Assembly (NCBI RefSeq): GCF_000308515.1
Contig: NZ_BAFV01000112.1
Location: 1-39,881, forward strand
Direction: 5' to 3'
DNA: 39,881 nt
DNA from: Nocardia carnea NBRC 14403
GTDB taxonomy: Bacteria > Actinomycetota > Actinomycetes > Mycobacteriales > Mycobacteriaceae
In this document: piece by piece, positions 23,288 to 30,867 of the stretch
Numbering within the stretch: the first letter of the stretch is position 1
Layout of the letters: the number at the start of each line of letters is the position of its first letter
Notes under the pieces: model-generated
Seen by the model: only the letters and a program-made list of their open reading frames with translations
Databases searched by the model: none
What the model was told of the DNA's origin: nothing
Translations under genes and position numbers: made by a program

Positions 23288-24508
23288 ATGCCGACTGACA
23301 GCACCGACGCACGAAAGATCACCCGCGACGGGGGCTCGGGCGGCTGCCCGGTCACCCGGAACGCCGACGGCGTATGGCTCGTACGGGATTACGCCGCCGG
23401 CCGCGCTGCACTGCGCAGCTCGGACACGGTCCAGGCCGGACTGGGGGTGGAAACACTCGATAACCTGCCCGCTCGTATTCGTCGTCCGGTGCTGTACCGG
23501 GACGGCCCGGAGCATCGGGAACACCGGCGCCAGACCGCACGATTCTTCACGCCCCGCCGCGTCGACGAATCGTATCGAGGCTTCATCGACAGTCTGGCCG
23601 ACCGGCAGCTGGCCGTCCTTCGCGACAACGGCCGGGCCGATCTCACAGATCTCGGTTTCGGCCTCGCCATCGGCGTGGTGTGCTCGGTTATCGGCCTCAC
23701 CGAGAGTCGTCCCGGACTGACTCGGCGGTTGGAGAGGTTCTTCCCCGACGAGTTCGGCTCACCGGGATTCACCACCGTCGACGGCCTCTACTGGGTGTGG
23801 CGGCAGGCGCGCAACTGGTCGGGCATCTTCTTCAGCGATGTACGCCCGGCGGTGCGCGCCCGCCGCGCCCGGCGCCGGGACGACCTGATCTCGCATCTGC
23901 TCGACGAAGGCTGCTCCTCGGTCGAAATCCTCGGCGAATGTATTACTTTCGCTGCCGCCGGAATGGTCACCACCCGGGAGTTCATCACCGTTGCCGCCTG
24001 GCACCTGTTCACCGACCAGGCCCTCCAGGACCGCTACCGCGCCGCCGCGGAACCGGAGCGTATCGCCATCCTGCACGAAATTCTCCGGCTCGAACCTGTC
24101 GTAGCGCACCTCATGCGCCGCACCACGGCTACCGTCGAGCTCCCCCGCGACGGCGGATCGGTGACGGTCGGTCCCGGGCAGCTCATCGATATCGATATCG
24201 CGGCGACCAACACCGACCGGGCCGCGGTCGGCGAGAGCCCACTGGCGGTATGCCCCAGCCGGCCCCGCACCGACGCCACCGCACCGGTACTCGCCTTCGG
24301 CGACGGCGCGCACAAATGCCCCGGAGCAACGATCGCGATGGTCGAAACCGATATCTTCCTCGGCAAACTGCTCGCCTTGCCCGGTGTCCGCATGCACACC
24401 GCGCCCCGTGTCGGTGCCAACGACGCAATCGGCGGCTACACCCTCCGAAGTATGATCGTCGAGGTCGATGTCCCCACCGGACAACGGGATCGGACGGGCG
24501 AGCTCTGA
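23288..24508 (+). CDS. Cytochrome P450
   Basis: A 406-residue soluble bacterial P450. The heme loop is FGDGAHKCPG (337-346, heme thiolate Cys344), the ExxR motif is E264-ILR, and the substrate-proximal YRDGPEHREHRRQTARFFTPRRVDE is the usual helix C region. In helix I the oxygen-activating motif is A-G-M-V-T-T: the acidic residue normally before Thr (AGxE/DT) is Val, as in P450s that use unusual proton delivery or act as peroxygenases. No ferredoxin or ferredoxin reductase gene is adjacent. The ATG at 23288 follows AAAGGA; GTG at 23246 would add 14 non-conserved residues. Its substrate is unknown; the epoxide hydrolase converges with it downstream. Confidence 0.93.
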   Translation: MPTDSTDARKITRDGGSGGCPVTRNADGVWLVRDYAAGRAALRSSDTVQAGLGVETLDNLPARIRRPVLYRDGPEHREHRRQTARFFTPRRVDESYRGFIDSLADRQLAVLRDNGRADLTDLGFGLAIGVVCSVIGLTESRPGLTRRLERFFPDEFGSPGFTTVDGLYWVWRQARNWSGIFFSDVRPAVRARRARRRDDLISHLLDEGCSSVEILGECITFAAAGMVTTREFITVAAWHLFTDQALQDRYRAAAEPERIAILHEILRLEPVVAHLMRRTTATVELPRDGGSVTVGPGQLIDIDIAATNTDRAAVGESPLAVCPSRPRTDATAPVLAFGDGAHKCPGATIAMVETDIFLGKLLALPGVRMHTAPRVGANDAIGGYTLRSMIVEVDVPTGQRDRTGEL

Positions 24509-24521
24509 ACTCGGGCACCCT

Positions 24522-24567
24522 GGCCGCGCAGTGTGTCCGGTTCTCGCACTGTTTCCCGCACGCGGCC
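24522..24567. terminator. Bulged hairpin between convergent P450 and epoxide hydrolase genes
   Basis: Outer arms GGCCGCG (24522-24528) and CGCGGCC (24561-24567) and inner arms CAGTG (24529-24533) and CACTG (24547-24551), with a 9-nt one-sided bulge. Position between two convergent genes makes a two-way terminator plausible. Confidence 0.4.
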
Positions 24568-24578
24568 CCCAGGCGCGT

Positions 24579-25751
24579 TCATCGTCGGGCGGCCAGCACT
24601 CCCGCGAGGCCTTCTTGCAGATCCTCGACGAAATACTCGGGAACCTCCAGCGATGGGAAATGACCCCCGGATTCGGGCGTGCTCCACCGCACGATGTGCC
24701 GGTACCGCTGCTCCGCCCAGGGACGTGGGCACTTCTCGACATCGCGGAGGTACATCGTGAGCGCCGACGGCACATCGATCCGGAGTTCGGGGTCGAACGA
24801 GTTGTGGCTTTCGTAGTAGAGGCGGGCCGCCGATGCGCCGGTTCGAGTCAGCCAATACAGGGTGACGTTGTCGAGGATGCGGTCTCTGGAAATCGTCTCG
24901 AACGGGCTGTCTTCGGTATCGGACCACTCGGCGAACTTGTCGAGGATCCAGGCGAGAAGGCCGACGGGTGAATCGACGAGCGAGTAGCCGATGGTCTGTG
25001 GCCGGGTCGCCTGCTGTTTCGCGTAGGCCGCGCGCCGGCCCCAGAAATCGCGGGTTTCCGCGGCCCACTGTCGCTCGACATCGGTCAGCCCCTCCGTGGA
25101 CAGCCCCGGTGGCGCCTCCGCGAACGTTGTATGGATACCGAGTACCCGGTCCGGAAATCGGCCGGCGAGAACCGAGGTGATATTGCCTCCCCAGTCGCCG
25201 CCGTGCGCGAGGAATTCGCGGTACCCGAGCCGTTCCATCAGTTCCACCCAGGCCGCCGCGATCTTCTCGGTTCCCCACCCTGTCGTGACCGGCTTATCGC
25301 TGTAGCCGAAGCCCGGTAACGACGGGACCACGACGTGGAACGCCGGAGTGCCCGGGTCTTGCGGATCTGCCAGCTCGTCGACTGTGTCGATGAACCGGAC
25401 AATGCTGTCGGGCCAGCCGTGTGTCATGAGCAATGGAGTGGCGTCTGCGCGCGCGGACCGGCGGTGCAGGAAGTGGATTCCCAGGCCGTCGATGGTTGTG
25501 CGGTACTGGCCGATCCGGTTGAGGTGCTCTTCGAAAGGGCGCCAGTCGTACTCGGTGCGCCAATAGTTCACGACATCGCTGAGGTCGGCGAGTGGAACGC
25601 CCTGGTCCCATCGGCGCGGGTCGGGCGCGGCGCGATAGACGGTCTCGGCCTCCGGCAGCCGTGCCGCGGCCAGCCGGGTACGCAGATCGTCGAGGTCGGT
25701 GTCGGTTGCGTGTGCTTCGAATGCTTCCACGTCACTGGTCGAACGGGGCAT
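24579..25751 (-). CDS. Epoxide hydrolase (alpha/beta-hydrolase with EHN domain)
   Basis: A 390-residue hydrolase. The N-terminal EHN lid domain spans about 8-110 (TDLDDLRTRLAAARLPEAE, WDQGVPLADLSDVVNYWRTEYDWRPFEEHLNRIGQYRTTIDGLGIHFLH). The core has the oxyanion motif HGWP (111-114), the nucleophile D186 in GGDWGG, and the catalytic H364 in SGGHFPSLE near the end. The reaction is opening of an epoxide by water through an enzyme ester. In bacteria this family acts on juvenile-hormone-like, terpenoid or aromatic side-chain epoxides; the substrate is open here. The ATG at 25751 follows AGGAGG. It is divergent from a CGNR regulator with duplicated operators between, and the P450 gene converging downstream could supply epoxides (inference). 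Confidence 0.92.
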   Translation of the reverse strand: MPRSTSDVEAFEAHATDTDLDDLRTRLAAARLPEAETVYRAAPDPRRWDQGVPLADLSDVVNYWRTEYDWRPFEEHLNRIGQYRTTIDGLGIHFLHRRSARADATPLLMTHGWPDSIVRFIDTVDELADPQDPGTPAFHVVVPSLPGFGYSDKPVTTGWGTEKIAAAWVELMERLGYREFLAHGGDWGGNITSVLAGRFPDRVLGIHTTFAEAPPGLSTEGLTDVERQWAAETRDFWGRRAAYAKQQATRPQTIGYSLVDSPVGLLAWILDKFAEWSDTEDSPFETISRDRILDNVTLYWLTRTGASAARLYYESHNSFDPELRIDVPSALTMYLRDVEKCPRPWAEQRYRHIVRWSTPESGGHFPSLEVPEYFVEDLQEGLAGVLAARR

Positions 25752-25792
25752 GAGGACCTCCTGGCTGTCACCGAACCGGCCATCACCGCGCG

Positions 25793-25810
25793 AACCGGCT
25801 AAGACGGTTC
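25793..25810. promoter_or_regulatory. AACCGGCTAAGACGGTTC operator repeat, copy 1
   Basis: An 18-bp element with arms AACCG and CGGTT around 7 bp. It recurs as a direct copy at 25835, matching at 16 of 18 positions. It lies 42 bp upstream of the epoxide hydrolase start, where it would overlap that promoter. Confidence 0.7.
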
Positions 25811-25834
25811 TAGCATGGCTTCCTATCGACAGGC

Positions 25835-25852
25835 AACCGGCTAAGGTGGTTC
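25835..25852. promoter_or_regulatory. AACCGGCTAAGGTGGTTC operator repeat, copy 2, with -10 box
   Basis: The second copy starts 42 bp (four helical turns) after the first and ends one base before the ATG of the CGNR gene. TAAGGT (25842-25847) inside it is a good -10 hexamer and would start transcription at about 25854, the A of the ATG. So the CGNR message is probably leaderless and its promoter is covered by the operator. Confidence 0.7.
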
Positions 25853-25853
25853 C

Positions 25854-26435
25854 ATGCGCGATCGGTTCCCTGACTTTCGCCTCGGCAGCGTGCTGGCGAC
25901 CAGCTTCACGGCGACTCTGACGGAGCGTTGCGGCAACGCCGTGGAGCGCATCCCCACGCCACAGCGACTCGTCGACTGGCTGGCAGTGAACGGTCTCGCC
26001 GTGGAGTCGTGCACCCGCGCCCAGCTCGAACTCGCCCGGGAACTGCGCGAATCAATTCACGCCGCCGCGACAGCGGCCGCAATCCAGGACCCGCTCCCGG
26101 CGGCTGCTGTCCGAGTCATCAATAACTGCAGCGTTCAGGGCCGGGCCGCAGCAGTTCTGACCCCCGAGGGCAATCGCCGCTGGCAACTCGGCTCGGTTTC
26201 CCGCGTAGAAGATGCTCTCAGCGTGATCGCCGCCGACGCGATCGGCATCCTCGCCGGCGAACGCGACGGCAGATTGGCCTTGTGCGCATCGCGGACCTGC
26301 CGAGCCGCCTTCTTCGACACCAGCCAGAGCCGCACCCGTAAATGGTGCGATATGAACACGTGTGGAAATCGCCAGAAGAAGGCGCGCTTCAAAGCCAAAC
26401 CACCGCACGAACAGGGCTCCGGCACGAACAAGTGA
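25854..26435 (+). CDS. CGNR zinc-finger transcriptional regulator (ABATE domain)
   Basis: A 193-residue protein. Residues about 1-140 are the ABATE domain (GSVLATSFTATLTER, RLVDWLAVNGLAVESCTRAQLELARELRESIHAAATAA, LSVIAADAIGILAG). The C-terminal CGNR finger is LCASRTCRAAFFDTSQSRTRKWCDMNTCGNRQKKARF, with the four cysteines and the CGNR signature intact. Such proteins are stand-alone regulators of adjacent genes, often hydrolases or dehydrogenases. No ribosome binding site precedes the ATG; the operator and -10 box run up to it, so a leaderless message is likely. Divergent from the epoxide hydrolase, which it most likely represses together with itself (inference from the duplicated sites). Confidence 0.92.
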   Translation: MRDRFPDFRLGSVLATSFTATLTERCGNAVERIPTPQRLVDWLAVNGLAVESCTRAQLELARELRESIHAAATAAAIQDPLPAAAVRVINNCSVQGRAAAVLTPEGNRRWQLGSVSRVEDALSVIAADAIGILAGERDGRLALCASRTCRAAFFDTSQSRTRKWCDMNTCGNRQKKARFKAKPPHEQGSGTNK

Positions 26436-26484
26436 CACCGACCCGGCTTGCGGCTGTGGATCCACGGAAACGCGGATCTGACCA

Positions 26485-27693
26485 TCACCGGATCGTCGAT
26501 GCCGAACTGACCTCACCGGTCGGCGCTGCGCTCATCTGCACCACGCCGTGGGATCCGCTGACCCGCCAATCCGGTTCGGTCGCGTCGAGTTCGGCGACGA
26601 TCCCGGCGTTGATCCCCGCGGCCACCTCGCATTTCAGGGTGCGCAAGGCGATCACACGCGTCGGGAAGTAGTGCGTGAGTGCGGCGAACGAGGTGGTGGC
26701 AGGCCAGTGGCAGTCCCCGACGAGTCGCCGGTAGTTGAGGTCGCCTTTGAGGATCACTGCGTCGGCTCGCGCGAGATCGGCACGCAGGTCGCCGGGCAGG
26801 TGATGAAAAGACAGAGGTGCGCAGTAGAACTCGTGGGTCCGTACCCGCAGACGGCCTGTTCCGAGTGCGGAATCCAGCCGGGCGGCGGTCGCACGCGCCG
26901 CCCCGGGGATACCGGCGAGACGCTCGAGAGTCGCCAGCAGGTCGCCGGTGGTGGCGTCCGAAACGTAGTAGGGCCGAGGTTTGAGGTGCAGGTCGACAGT
27001 GCGGTGCGGGTGCATTCCGAGCAGGTGGTCGATGAGGAACAGGTCGGGAATCAGTTCCCGGCCGGCATTGTCTGCTATCAGGCAGATATTGCTCGTGGAG
27101 TAGGTCTCCAGATAGTCGGCCACCTCGGCGGACCCGTCATCGAGAATGATGCCCGGTGCGCTGTGGCCGGTCGCCGCGGAATCCGACAGGCGGAACCCGA
27201 GATCCGCCCGATTCCCCCACAGCGCGGCGTGCAGAAGCGCGATCAGGTGCTCCCGCGCTGGACCGTCCCCGCCCTCGGTCGCCGACGACAGCTCGGCGCC
27301 GAGCGCCGGATCCTCGAGTTCGGCACGCTTACGGGTGAACGGGTCGATACCCCGCCACGGGCCGGGCCCGAAGTAACCCACCGCGTCGAGCAGCAGGTGA
27401 TAGAAGTAGCTTTCGGCCCAGAGGAACGGAACATCGAGCCACCGCTGCCCATACATTTCGCTCCCCCACCGGTCCCATCGAGATTTACCGGCGCCGCCGT
27501 CGGGCAGCGGCTGCACGGTTCCCGTGATGTGTTCACGCAGCTCGTCGAGGCGGTGCCGAATTTCGGGCGGGTAGGGATGCGCTTCGCCGACCTGTTCGAT
27601 GATGGCGGGATGCCGGTGGGTGAGTACACCCCATGCGAACGACCCCGGTTCGGTGGACACTATGGTCCGCGCATCGGTTGTGCTCGAATCCAT
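26485..27693 (-). CDS. Damage-control phosphatase, ARMT1/DUF89 family
   Basis: A 402-residue protein of the DUF89 fold. Landmarks in order are RHRLDELREHI and WLDVPFLWAESYFYHLLLDAVGYF in the helical N-terminal part, then ALWGNRADLGF, IILDDGSAEVADYL, SNICLIADNAGRELIPDLFLIDHLL (the metal-binding Asp-Asn-Ala-Gly motif), and AVILKGDLNYRRLVGD near the end (the second metal Asp and Lys). The family are metal-dependent phosphatases that remove harmful phosphometabolites such as sugar phosphates; human ARMT1 was also described as a carboxyl methyltransferase, which is disputed. The substrate in actinobacteria is not known. The ATG at 27693 follows AAAGGGG. It converges with the CGNR gene and has no obvious operon partner. 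Confidence 0.88.
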   Translation of the reverse strand: MDSSTTDARTIVSTEPGSFAWGVLTHRHPAIIEQVGEAHPYPPEIRHRLDELREHITGTVQPLPDGGAGKSRWDRWGSEMYGQRWLDVPFLWAESYFYHLLLDAVGYFGPGPWRGIDPFTRKRAELEDPALGAELSSATEGGDGPAREHLIALLHAALWGNRADLGFRLSDSAATGHSAPGIILDDGSAEVADYLETYSTSNICLIADNAGRELIPDLFLIDHLLGMHPHRTVDLHLKPRPYYVSDATTGDLLATLERLAGIPGAARATAARLDSALGTGRLRVRTHEFYCAPLSFHHLPGDLRADLARADAVILKGDLNYRRLVGDCHWPATTSFAALTHYFPTRVIALRTLKCEVAAGINAGIVAELDATEPDWRVSGSHGVVQMSAAPTGEVSSASTIR

Positions 27694-27717
27694 GACACCC
27701 CTTTCGAAGGTCAGCGG

Positions 27718-27739
27718 AGAGCGGCACTGTCGCCGCTCT
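27718..27739. promoter_or_regulatory. Inverted repeat upstream of the ARMT1-like gene
   Basis: Perfect 8-bp arms AGAGCGGC (27718-27725) and GCCGCTCT (27732-27739) with a 6-nt centre, 24 bp upstream of the phosphatase start codon. It may be an operator or a leader hairpin. Confidence 0.45.
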
Positions 27740-28012
27740 GGCAGCGCCGGTAAGCGTAGCCGCCGGCCGACCGGCCGCCCGGCGCGACCGGCCCGGCCAC
27801 CCTGGCGACGTTCGCCACCCACGCCGCCGAGTTCGCCCCCGCCCGGGGTGCGGTCATCCCCCTGGGATCGCATCGGCGTCGAGACCGTGCCGGCGGGTGC
27901 CGAAACGGAGGCCATCAGATCCTCTCGGTGTCGGGCACGCCGAAAACCGACATCAGCCCCCCGGGGCAAGCGGCCGGGCCGATCCGGTTCGAATGGGCGA
28001 GGGCGGCGAAAA

Positions 28013-28035
28013 CGTGCGTGTGCGAAACACGCACG
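28013..28035. promoter_or_regulatory. Perfect hairpin upstream of the ethanolamine permease gene
   Basis: Arms CGTGCGTGT (28013-28021) and ACACGCACG (28027-28035) with loop GCGAA; the inner closing bases form a GNRA-like GCGAA turn. It lies about 108 bp before the permease start. It may be an RNA hairpin or a regulator site. Confidence 0.5.
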
Positions 28036-28142
28036 CAAGCGTGGGGAAATATCGGATCATTACTCTCACGCTGTCCAGGTGTCGTGTGTTCACCCAACGG
28101 AGTCGAAATCCGCACGGGCAGCATCGTTCAGGGAGTAATGCC

Positions 28143-29567
28143 ATGAGCCTCATCAAACCCGGCGAGCCCGAACCCGGGATCGACCAGGAATACCTCGGCA
28201 AGCGGACGTTGCGCTCCGGGACGGCGGGGTGGGTTCTGCTGGCCGGGCTCGGTGTCGGTTATGTGATCAGCGGTGACTACTCCGGATGGAATTTCGGGCT
28301 GGCGGAGGGCGGGTTCGGTGGCCTGGCCGTTGCTGCGGTGGTGATCGCGGCGATGTACGGCGCGATGGTGCTGAGTATGGCGGAGATGTCGGCCGCACTG
28401 CCGACCGCGGGTGGCGGCTACACCTTCGCTCGCCGGGCCCTGGGTCCGTGGGGCGGGTTCGCGACCGGAACGGCGGTGCTGATCGAGTACTCGATTGCGC
28501 CCGCTGCGATCGCCACGTTCATCGGCGCGTATGTCGAATCCCTCGGATTGTTCGGCATTGTCGACGGGTGGTGGGTCTATCTGGCCGTCTACGCGCTGTT
28601 CGTCGGCATCCATCTGGCCGGTGTCGGTGAAGCGCTGAAGGTCATGTTCGTGATCACCGCGATCGCCCTGGTCGGGCTCGTGATCTTCGCGGTCGCGAGT
28701 ATCGGCAGTTTCTCCTGGTCGAACCTGACCGATATCGTCCCCGACCCCGATGCTGCGGGTGCAAGCGAGTTCCTGCCGTTCGGCTACCTCGGGATCTGGT
28801 CGGCGCTGCCCTTCGCCATCTGGTTCTTCCTCGCCGTCGAAGGAGTTCCGCTCGCCGCGGAAGAAGCGCGGGATCCCGCGCGCAATGTGCCGCGGGGCAT
28901 TATCGCGGCCATGACGGTCCTGGTCGTGACCGGGGCGGTGGTGCTGGTCCTCGTGCCGGGCGCCGGTGGTGCGGCTGTGATGCAGGAATCCGGTAATCCG
29001 CTCGTCGAAGCGCTGGGTTCGGGCACCGCGGCAACCGTTGTGAACTACATCGGCCTGGCCGGACTGGTCGCCAGTTTCTTCTCCATCATCTACGCGTATT
29101 CACGGCAGCTCTTCGCATTGTCGCGCGCGGGGTATCTGCCGCGTGCGCTGTCGATTACCAACGCGCGCAAGGTTCCTGCGGCAGCATTGATCGTGCCCGG
29201 GGTGATCGGCTTCGTGCTGTCGATCTTCGGTAACGGAGCGACACTGCTCAATATGGCCGTATTCGGCGCGGCACTGAGTTATGTGCTGATGATGGCCAGT
29301 CATATCGTGCTGCGGATCCGGGAACCGGGCATGGAACGGCCGTACCGGACGCCCGGTGGTCTCGTCACCGCGAGCTTCGCGCTGGTGATCGCCGTGCTGT
29401 CGGTGATCGCGACCTTCCTGGTGGATTCCACCGCAGCTTTCGGTTGCCTGGTCGTATTTGCGCTGTTCATGCTGTATTTCGGCCTGTACAGCCGGAAGCG
29501 GCTGGTCGCCGGGTCTCCCGACGAGGAGTTCGCCGCACTCGCCGCCGCCGAGAACGAACTCCGCTGA
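28143..29567 (+). CDS. eat: Ethanolamine permease (APC superfamily)
   Basis: A 474-residue transporter with 12 hydrophobic segments. The opening YLGKRTLRSGTAGWVLLAGLGVGYVISGDYSGWNFGLAEGGFGGLAVA and the following MAEMSAALPTAGGGYTFARRALGPWGGFATGTAVLIEYSIAPAAIATFIGAYVESLGL are the signature of the Eat ethanolamine permease subfamily. The segment IWFFLAVEGVPLAAEEARDPARNVPRGI fits as well. It would import ethanolamine as carbon or nitrogen source. No ethanolamine ammonia-lyase (eutBC), oxidase or glutamine-synthetase-like gene lies in the window, so the catabolic step must be elsewhere. ATG at 28143 with AGGGAG upstream. Confidence 0.92.
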   Translation: MSLIKPGEPEPGIDQEYLGKRTLRSGTAGWVLLAGLGVGYVISGDYSGWNFGLAEGGFGGLAVAAVVIAAMYGAMVLSMAEMSAALPTAGGGYTFARRALGPWGGFATGTAVLIEYSIAPAAIATFIGAYVESLGLFGIVDGWWVYLAVYALFVGIHLAGVGEALKVMFVITAIALVGLVIFAVASIGSFSWSNLTDIVPDPDAAGASEFLPFGYLGIWSALPFAIWFFLAVEGVPLAAEEARDPARNVPRGIIAAMTVLVVTGAVVLVLVPGAGGAAVMQESGNPLVEALGSGTAATVVNYIGLAGLVASFFSIIYAYSRQLFALSRAGYLPRALSITNARKVPAAALIVPGVIGFVLSIFGNGATLLNMAVFGAALSYVLMMASHIVLRIREPGMERPYRTPGGLVTASFALVIAVLSVIATFLVDSTAAFGCLVVFALFMLYFGLYSRKRLVAGSPDEEFAALAAAENELR

Positions 29568-29632
29568 TCGCCGTCCGCAGGGCACAGTCTCCAGTTCCGC
29601 GCCGACGGCGACGGCAGCGTGGAAGGCAGGAG

Positions 29633-29670
29633 TAAACTGCGAGGTTGCGCAGGGTTTCGAGTGCACTCGA
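29633..29670 (+). promoter_or_regulatory. -10 box and perfect palindrome before the Mut7-C gene
   Basis: TAAACT (29633-29638) is a good -10 hexamer. Perfect 14-bp palindrome TCGAGTGCACTCGA lies at 29657-29670, about 12-25 bases after the expected transcript start and 19 bp before the ATG. As a roadblock site it would suit an operator; no -35 is clear. Confidence 0.5.
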
Positions 29671-29689
29671 CACCGATACGGGGCAGATC

Positions 29690-30517
29690 ATGCAGACTCC
29701 CGCCGAGGCGAGCACCGACGGGCACGACAGCCTGGAAGTTCGCGTCTACGCCGAGCTGAACGATTTCCTGCCCCGCCGGTCCCGCTTCTCGGTACTGCGC
29801 CGGCCGGTGCGGTCCCACCAGACCGTCAAGGATGTTGTCGAGGCAGCGGGTATCCCGCATACCGAGGTCGACCTGCTGCTGGTGAACGGCGAATCCGTCG
29901 ATTTCGGGCACCGGCCGCGTCCGGGTGACCGGCTGGCCGTCTACCCCGTGTTCGAAAGCCTCGATATCGCCCCGCTCACCCGGGTGCGCCCCGCCCCGCT
30001 GCGCGAACCGCGGTTGCTCGCCGATGTCAATCTCGGCGGCGCCGCCCGGCTGCTGCGACTGATGGGACTCGATGTCCGCTGCGAATTCGACGCCGACGAC
30101 GCATACCTGGCCGAAATCTCGGCGGACGACCACCGCATCCTGCTCACCCGGGACCGCGGGCTGCTGGCCCGCCGGATCGTCACCCACGGGCTGTTCGTTC
30201 GCGCCGATCTCCCGATCGAGCAGACCGTGGAAGTCATCGACCGCCTCGATCTGTCCCGCCGCCTGGCTCCGCTCACCCGCTGCCTGCGCTGCGGCGCACG
30301 CCTGGAAGATGTCGCGAAGGCCGATATCGTCGATCGGCTCCCGCCGCGCACCCGCCGCGAGCACCACTCTTTCCGCCGGTGCACCGGCTGCGACCGGATC
30401 TACTGGGCAGGGACACACCAGCACCGCCTCGACCAGCTCGTGGACCGGATCATGTCGCAGGTCCGGTCTGTCCACTACCCGCCCGATCCGTCTGCGGGAC
30501 CCGAACCCGGCGGCTGA
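29690..30517 (+). CDS. Mut7-C RNase domain protein with ubiquitin-like N-terminus
   Basis: A 275-residue protein in two parts. Residues about 12-90 form a beta-grasp ubiquitin/ThiS-like domain (LEVRVYAELNDFLPRRSRFSVLRRPVRSHQTVKDVVEAAGIPHTEVDLLLVNGESVDFGHRPRPGDRLAVYP). Residues about 105-250 form Mut7-C, a PIN-fold RNase: RLLADVNLGGAARLLRLMGLDVRCEFDADD, RILLTRDRGLL, and a zinc ribbon RCLRCG...RCTGCDRIYWAGTH with both CxxC pairs. The usual Asp residues of the PIN site are present (ADV, TRDR). Such proteins are thought to act in RNA processing or as toxin-like nucleases; the cellular target is unknown. The ATG at 29690 is preferred to a TTG at 29645, which would put the palindrome inside the gene. 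Its 3' end overlaps the broken TetR gene on the other strand by about 40 bp. Confidence 0.85.
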   Translation: MQTPAEASTDGHDSLEVRVYAELNDFLPRRSRFSVLRRPVRSHQTVKDVVEAAGIPHTEVDLLLVNGESVDFGHRPRPGDRLAVYPVFESLDIAPLTRVRPAPLREPRLLADVNLGGAARLLRLMGLDVRCEFDADDAYLAEISADDHRILLTRDRGLLARRIVTHGLFVRADLPIEQTVEVIDRLDLSRRLAPLTRCLRCGARLEDVAKADIVDRLPPRTRREHHSFRRCTGCDRIYWAGTHQHRLDQLVDRIMSQVRSVHYPPDPSAGPEPGG

Positions 30518-30866
30518 CCGGTGAGCACCCCCAGCGCGACGATATCGGTGGCAGTTCGCAGCAGGTCACGAAGTTCGGAAGTGTTCCGGCGCAGCTCGTC
30601 CGGGCGCCGGCCGAGGCTGATGATGCCGTTCCAGGATGCCCACAGCACGGTGACGACGGCCGCGGGATCACCTGCTCGTACTGTGCCCGCCGCCATCCCC
30701 GCGCGCAGGGCATCGACCATGCGCTTGTTCTGCTCGTTCACCGATTCGGCCGGCCGGCGGGCCACTCCTTGCCCGCCGGATACCGGCCGGGCGAACCCGG
30801 GAACGCCGGCATCCGGAAGTACTCCGGGTGGGCCAGGGAGAACTCGAAGTATTCGTCCGCGCAACT
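30475..30866 (-). pseudogene. Remnant of a TetR family regulator, N-terminus lost and frameshifted
   Basis: Only the ligand-binding half of a TetR protein remains. One frame, from about 30866 down to about 30765, reads CADEYFEFSLAHPEYFRMPAFPG and then KEW; the sequence continues in another frame from about 30760 as SVNEQNKRMVDALRAGMAAGTVRAGDPAAVVTVLWASWNGIISLGRRPDELRR, a characteristic TetR C-terminal domain. The shift falls in a CCGGCCGG-type run at about 30748-30763. The helix-turn-helix half is absent: the IclR stop codon (30868-30870) stands where it should be. This suggests a deletion that joined the IclR locus to the 3' half of a TetR gene, with later decay. Confidence 0.82.
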
Positions 30867-30867
30867 G

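Larger units (their letters stand above)
27694..28142. other. 449-bp gap between divergent ARMT1-like and ethanolamine permease genes
   Basis: No convincing gene is seen. The open frames in it are Arg/Pro/Gly-rich shadow sequence without ribosome binding sites. It holds two perfect inverted repeats (27718-27739 and 28013-28035, listed apart) and an AT-richer stretch at about 28040-28090 where the permease promoter may lie. The gap is long for two divergent promoters, so a small RNA or an extended permease leader is possible. Confidence 0.5.

Noticed and set aside
26548..27753. A 401-codon plus-strand open frame opposite the ARMT1-like gene.
   Set aside because: The minus-strand protein carries the DUF89 motifs; this frame is its complement with no family features.
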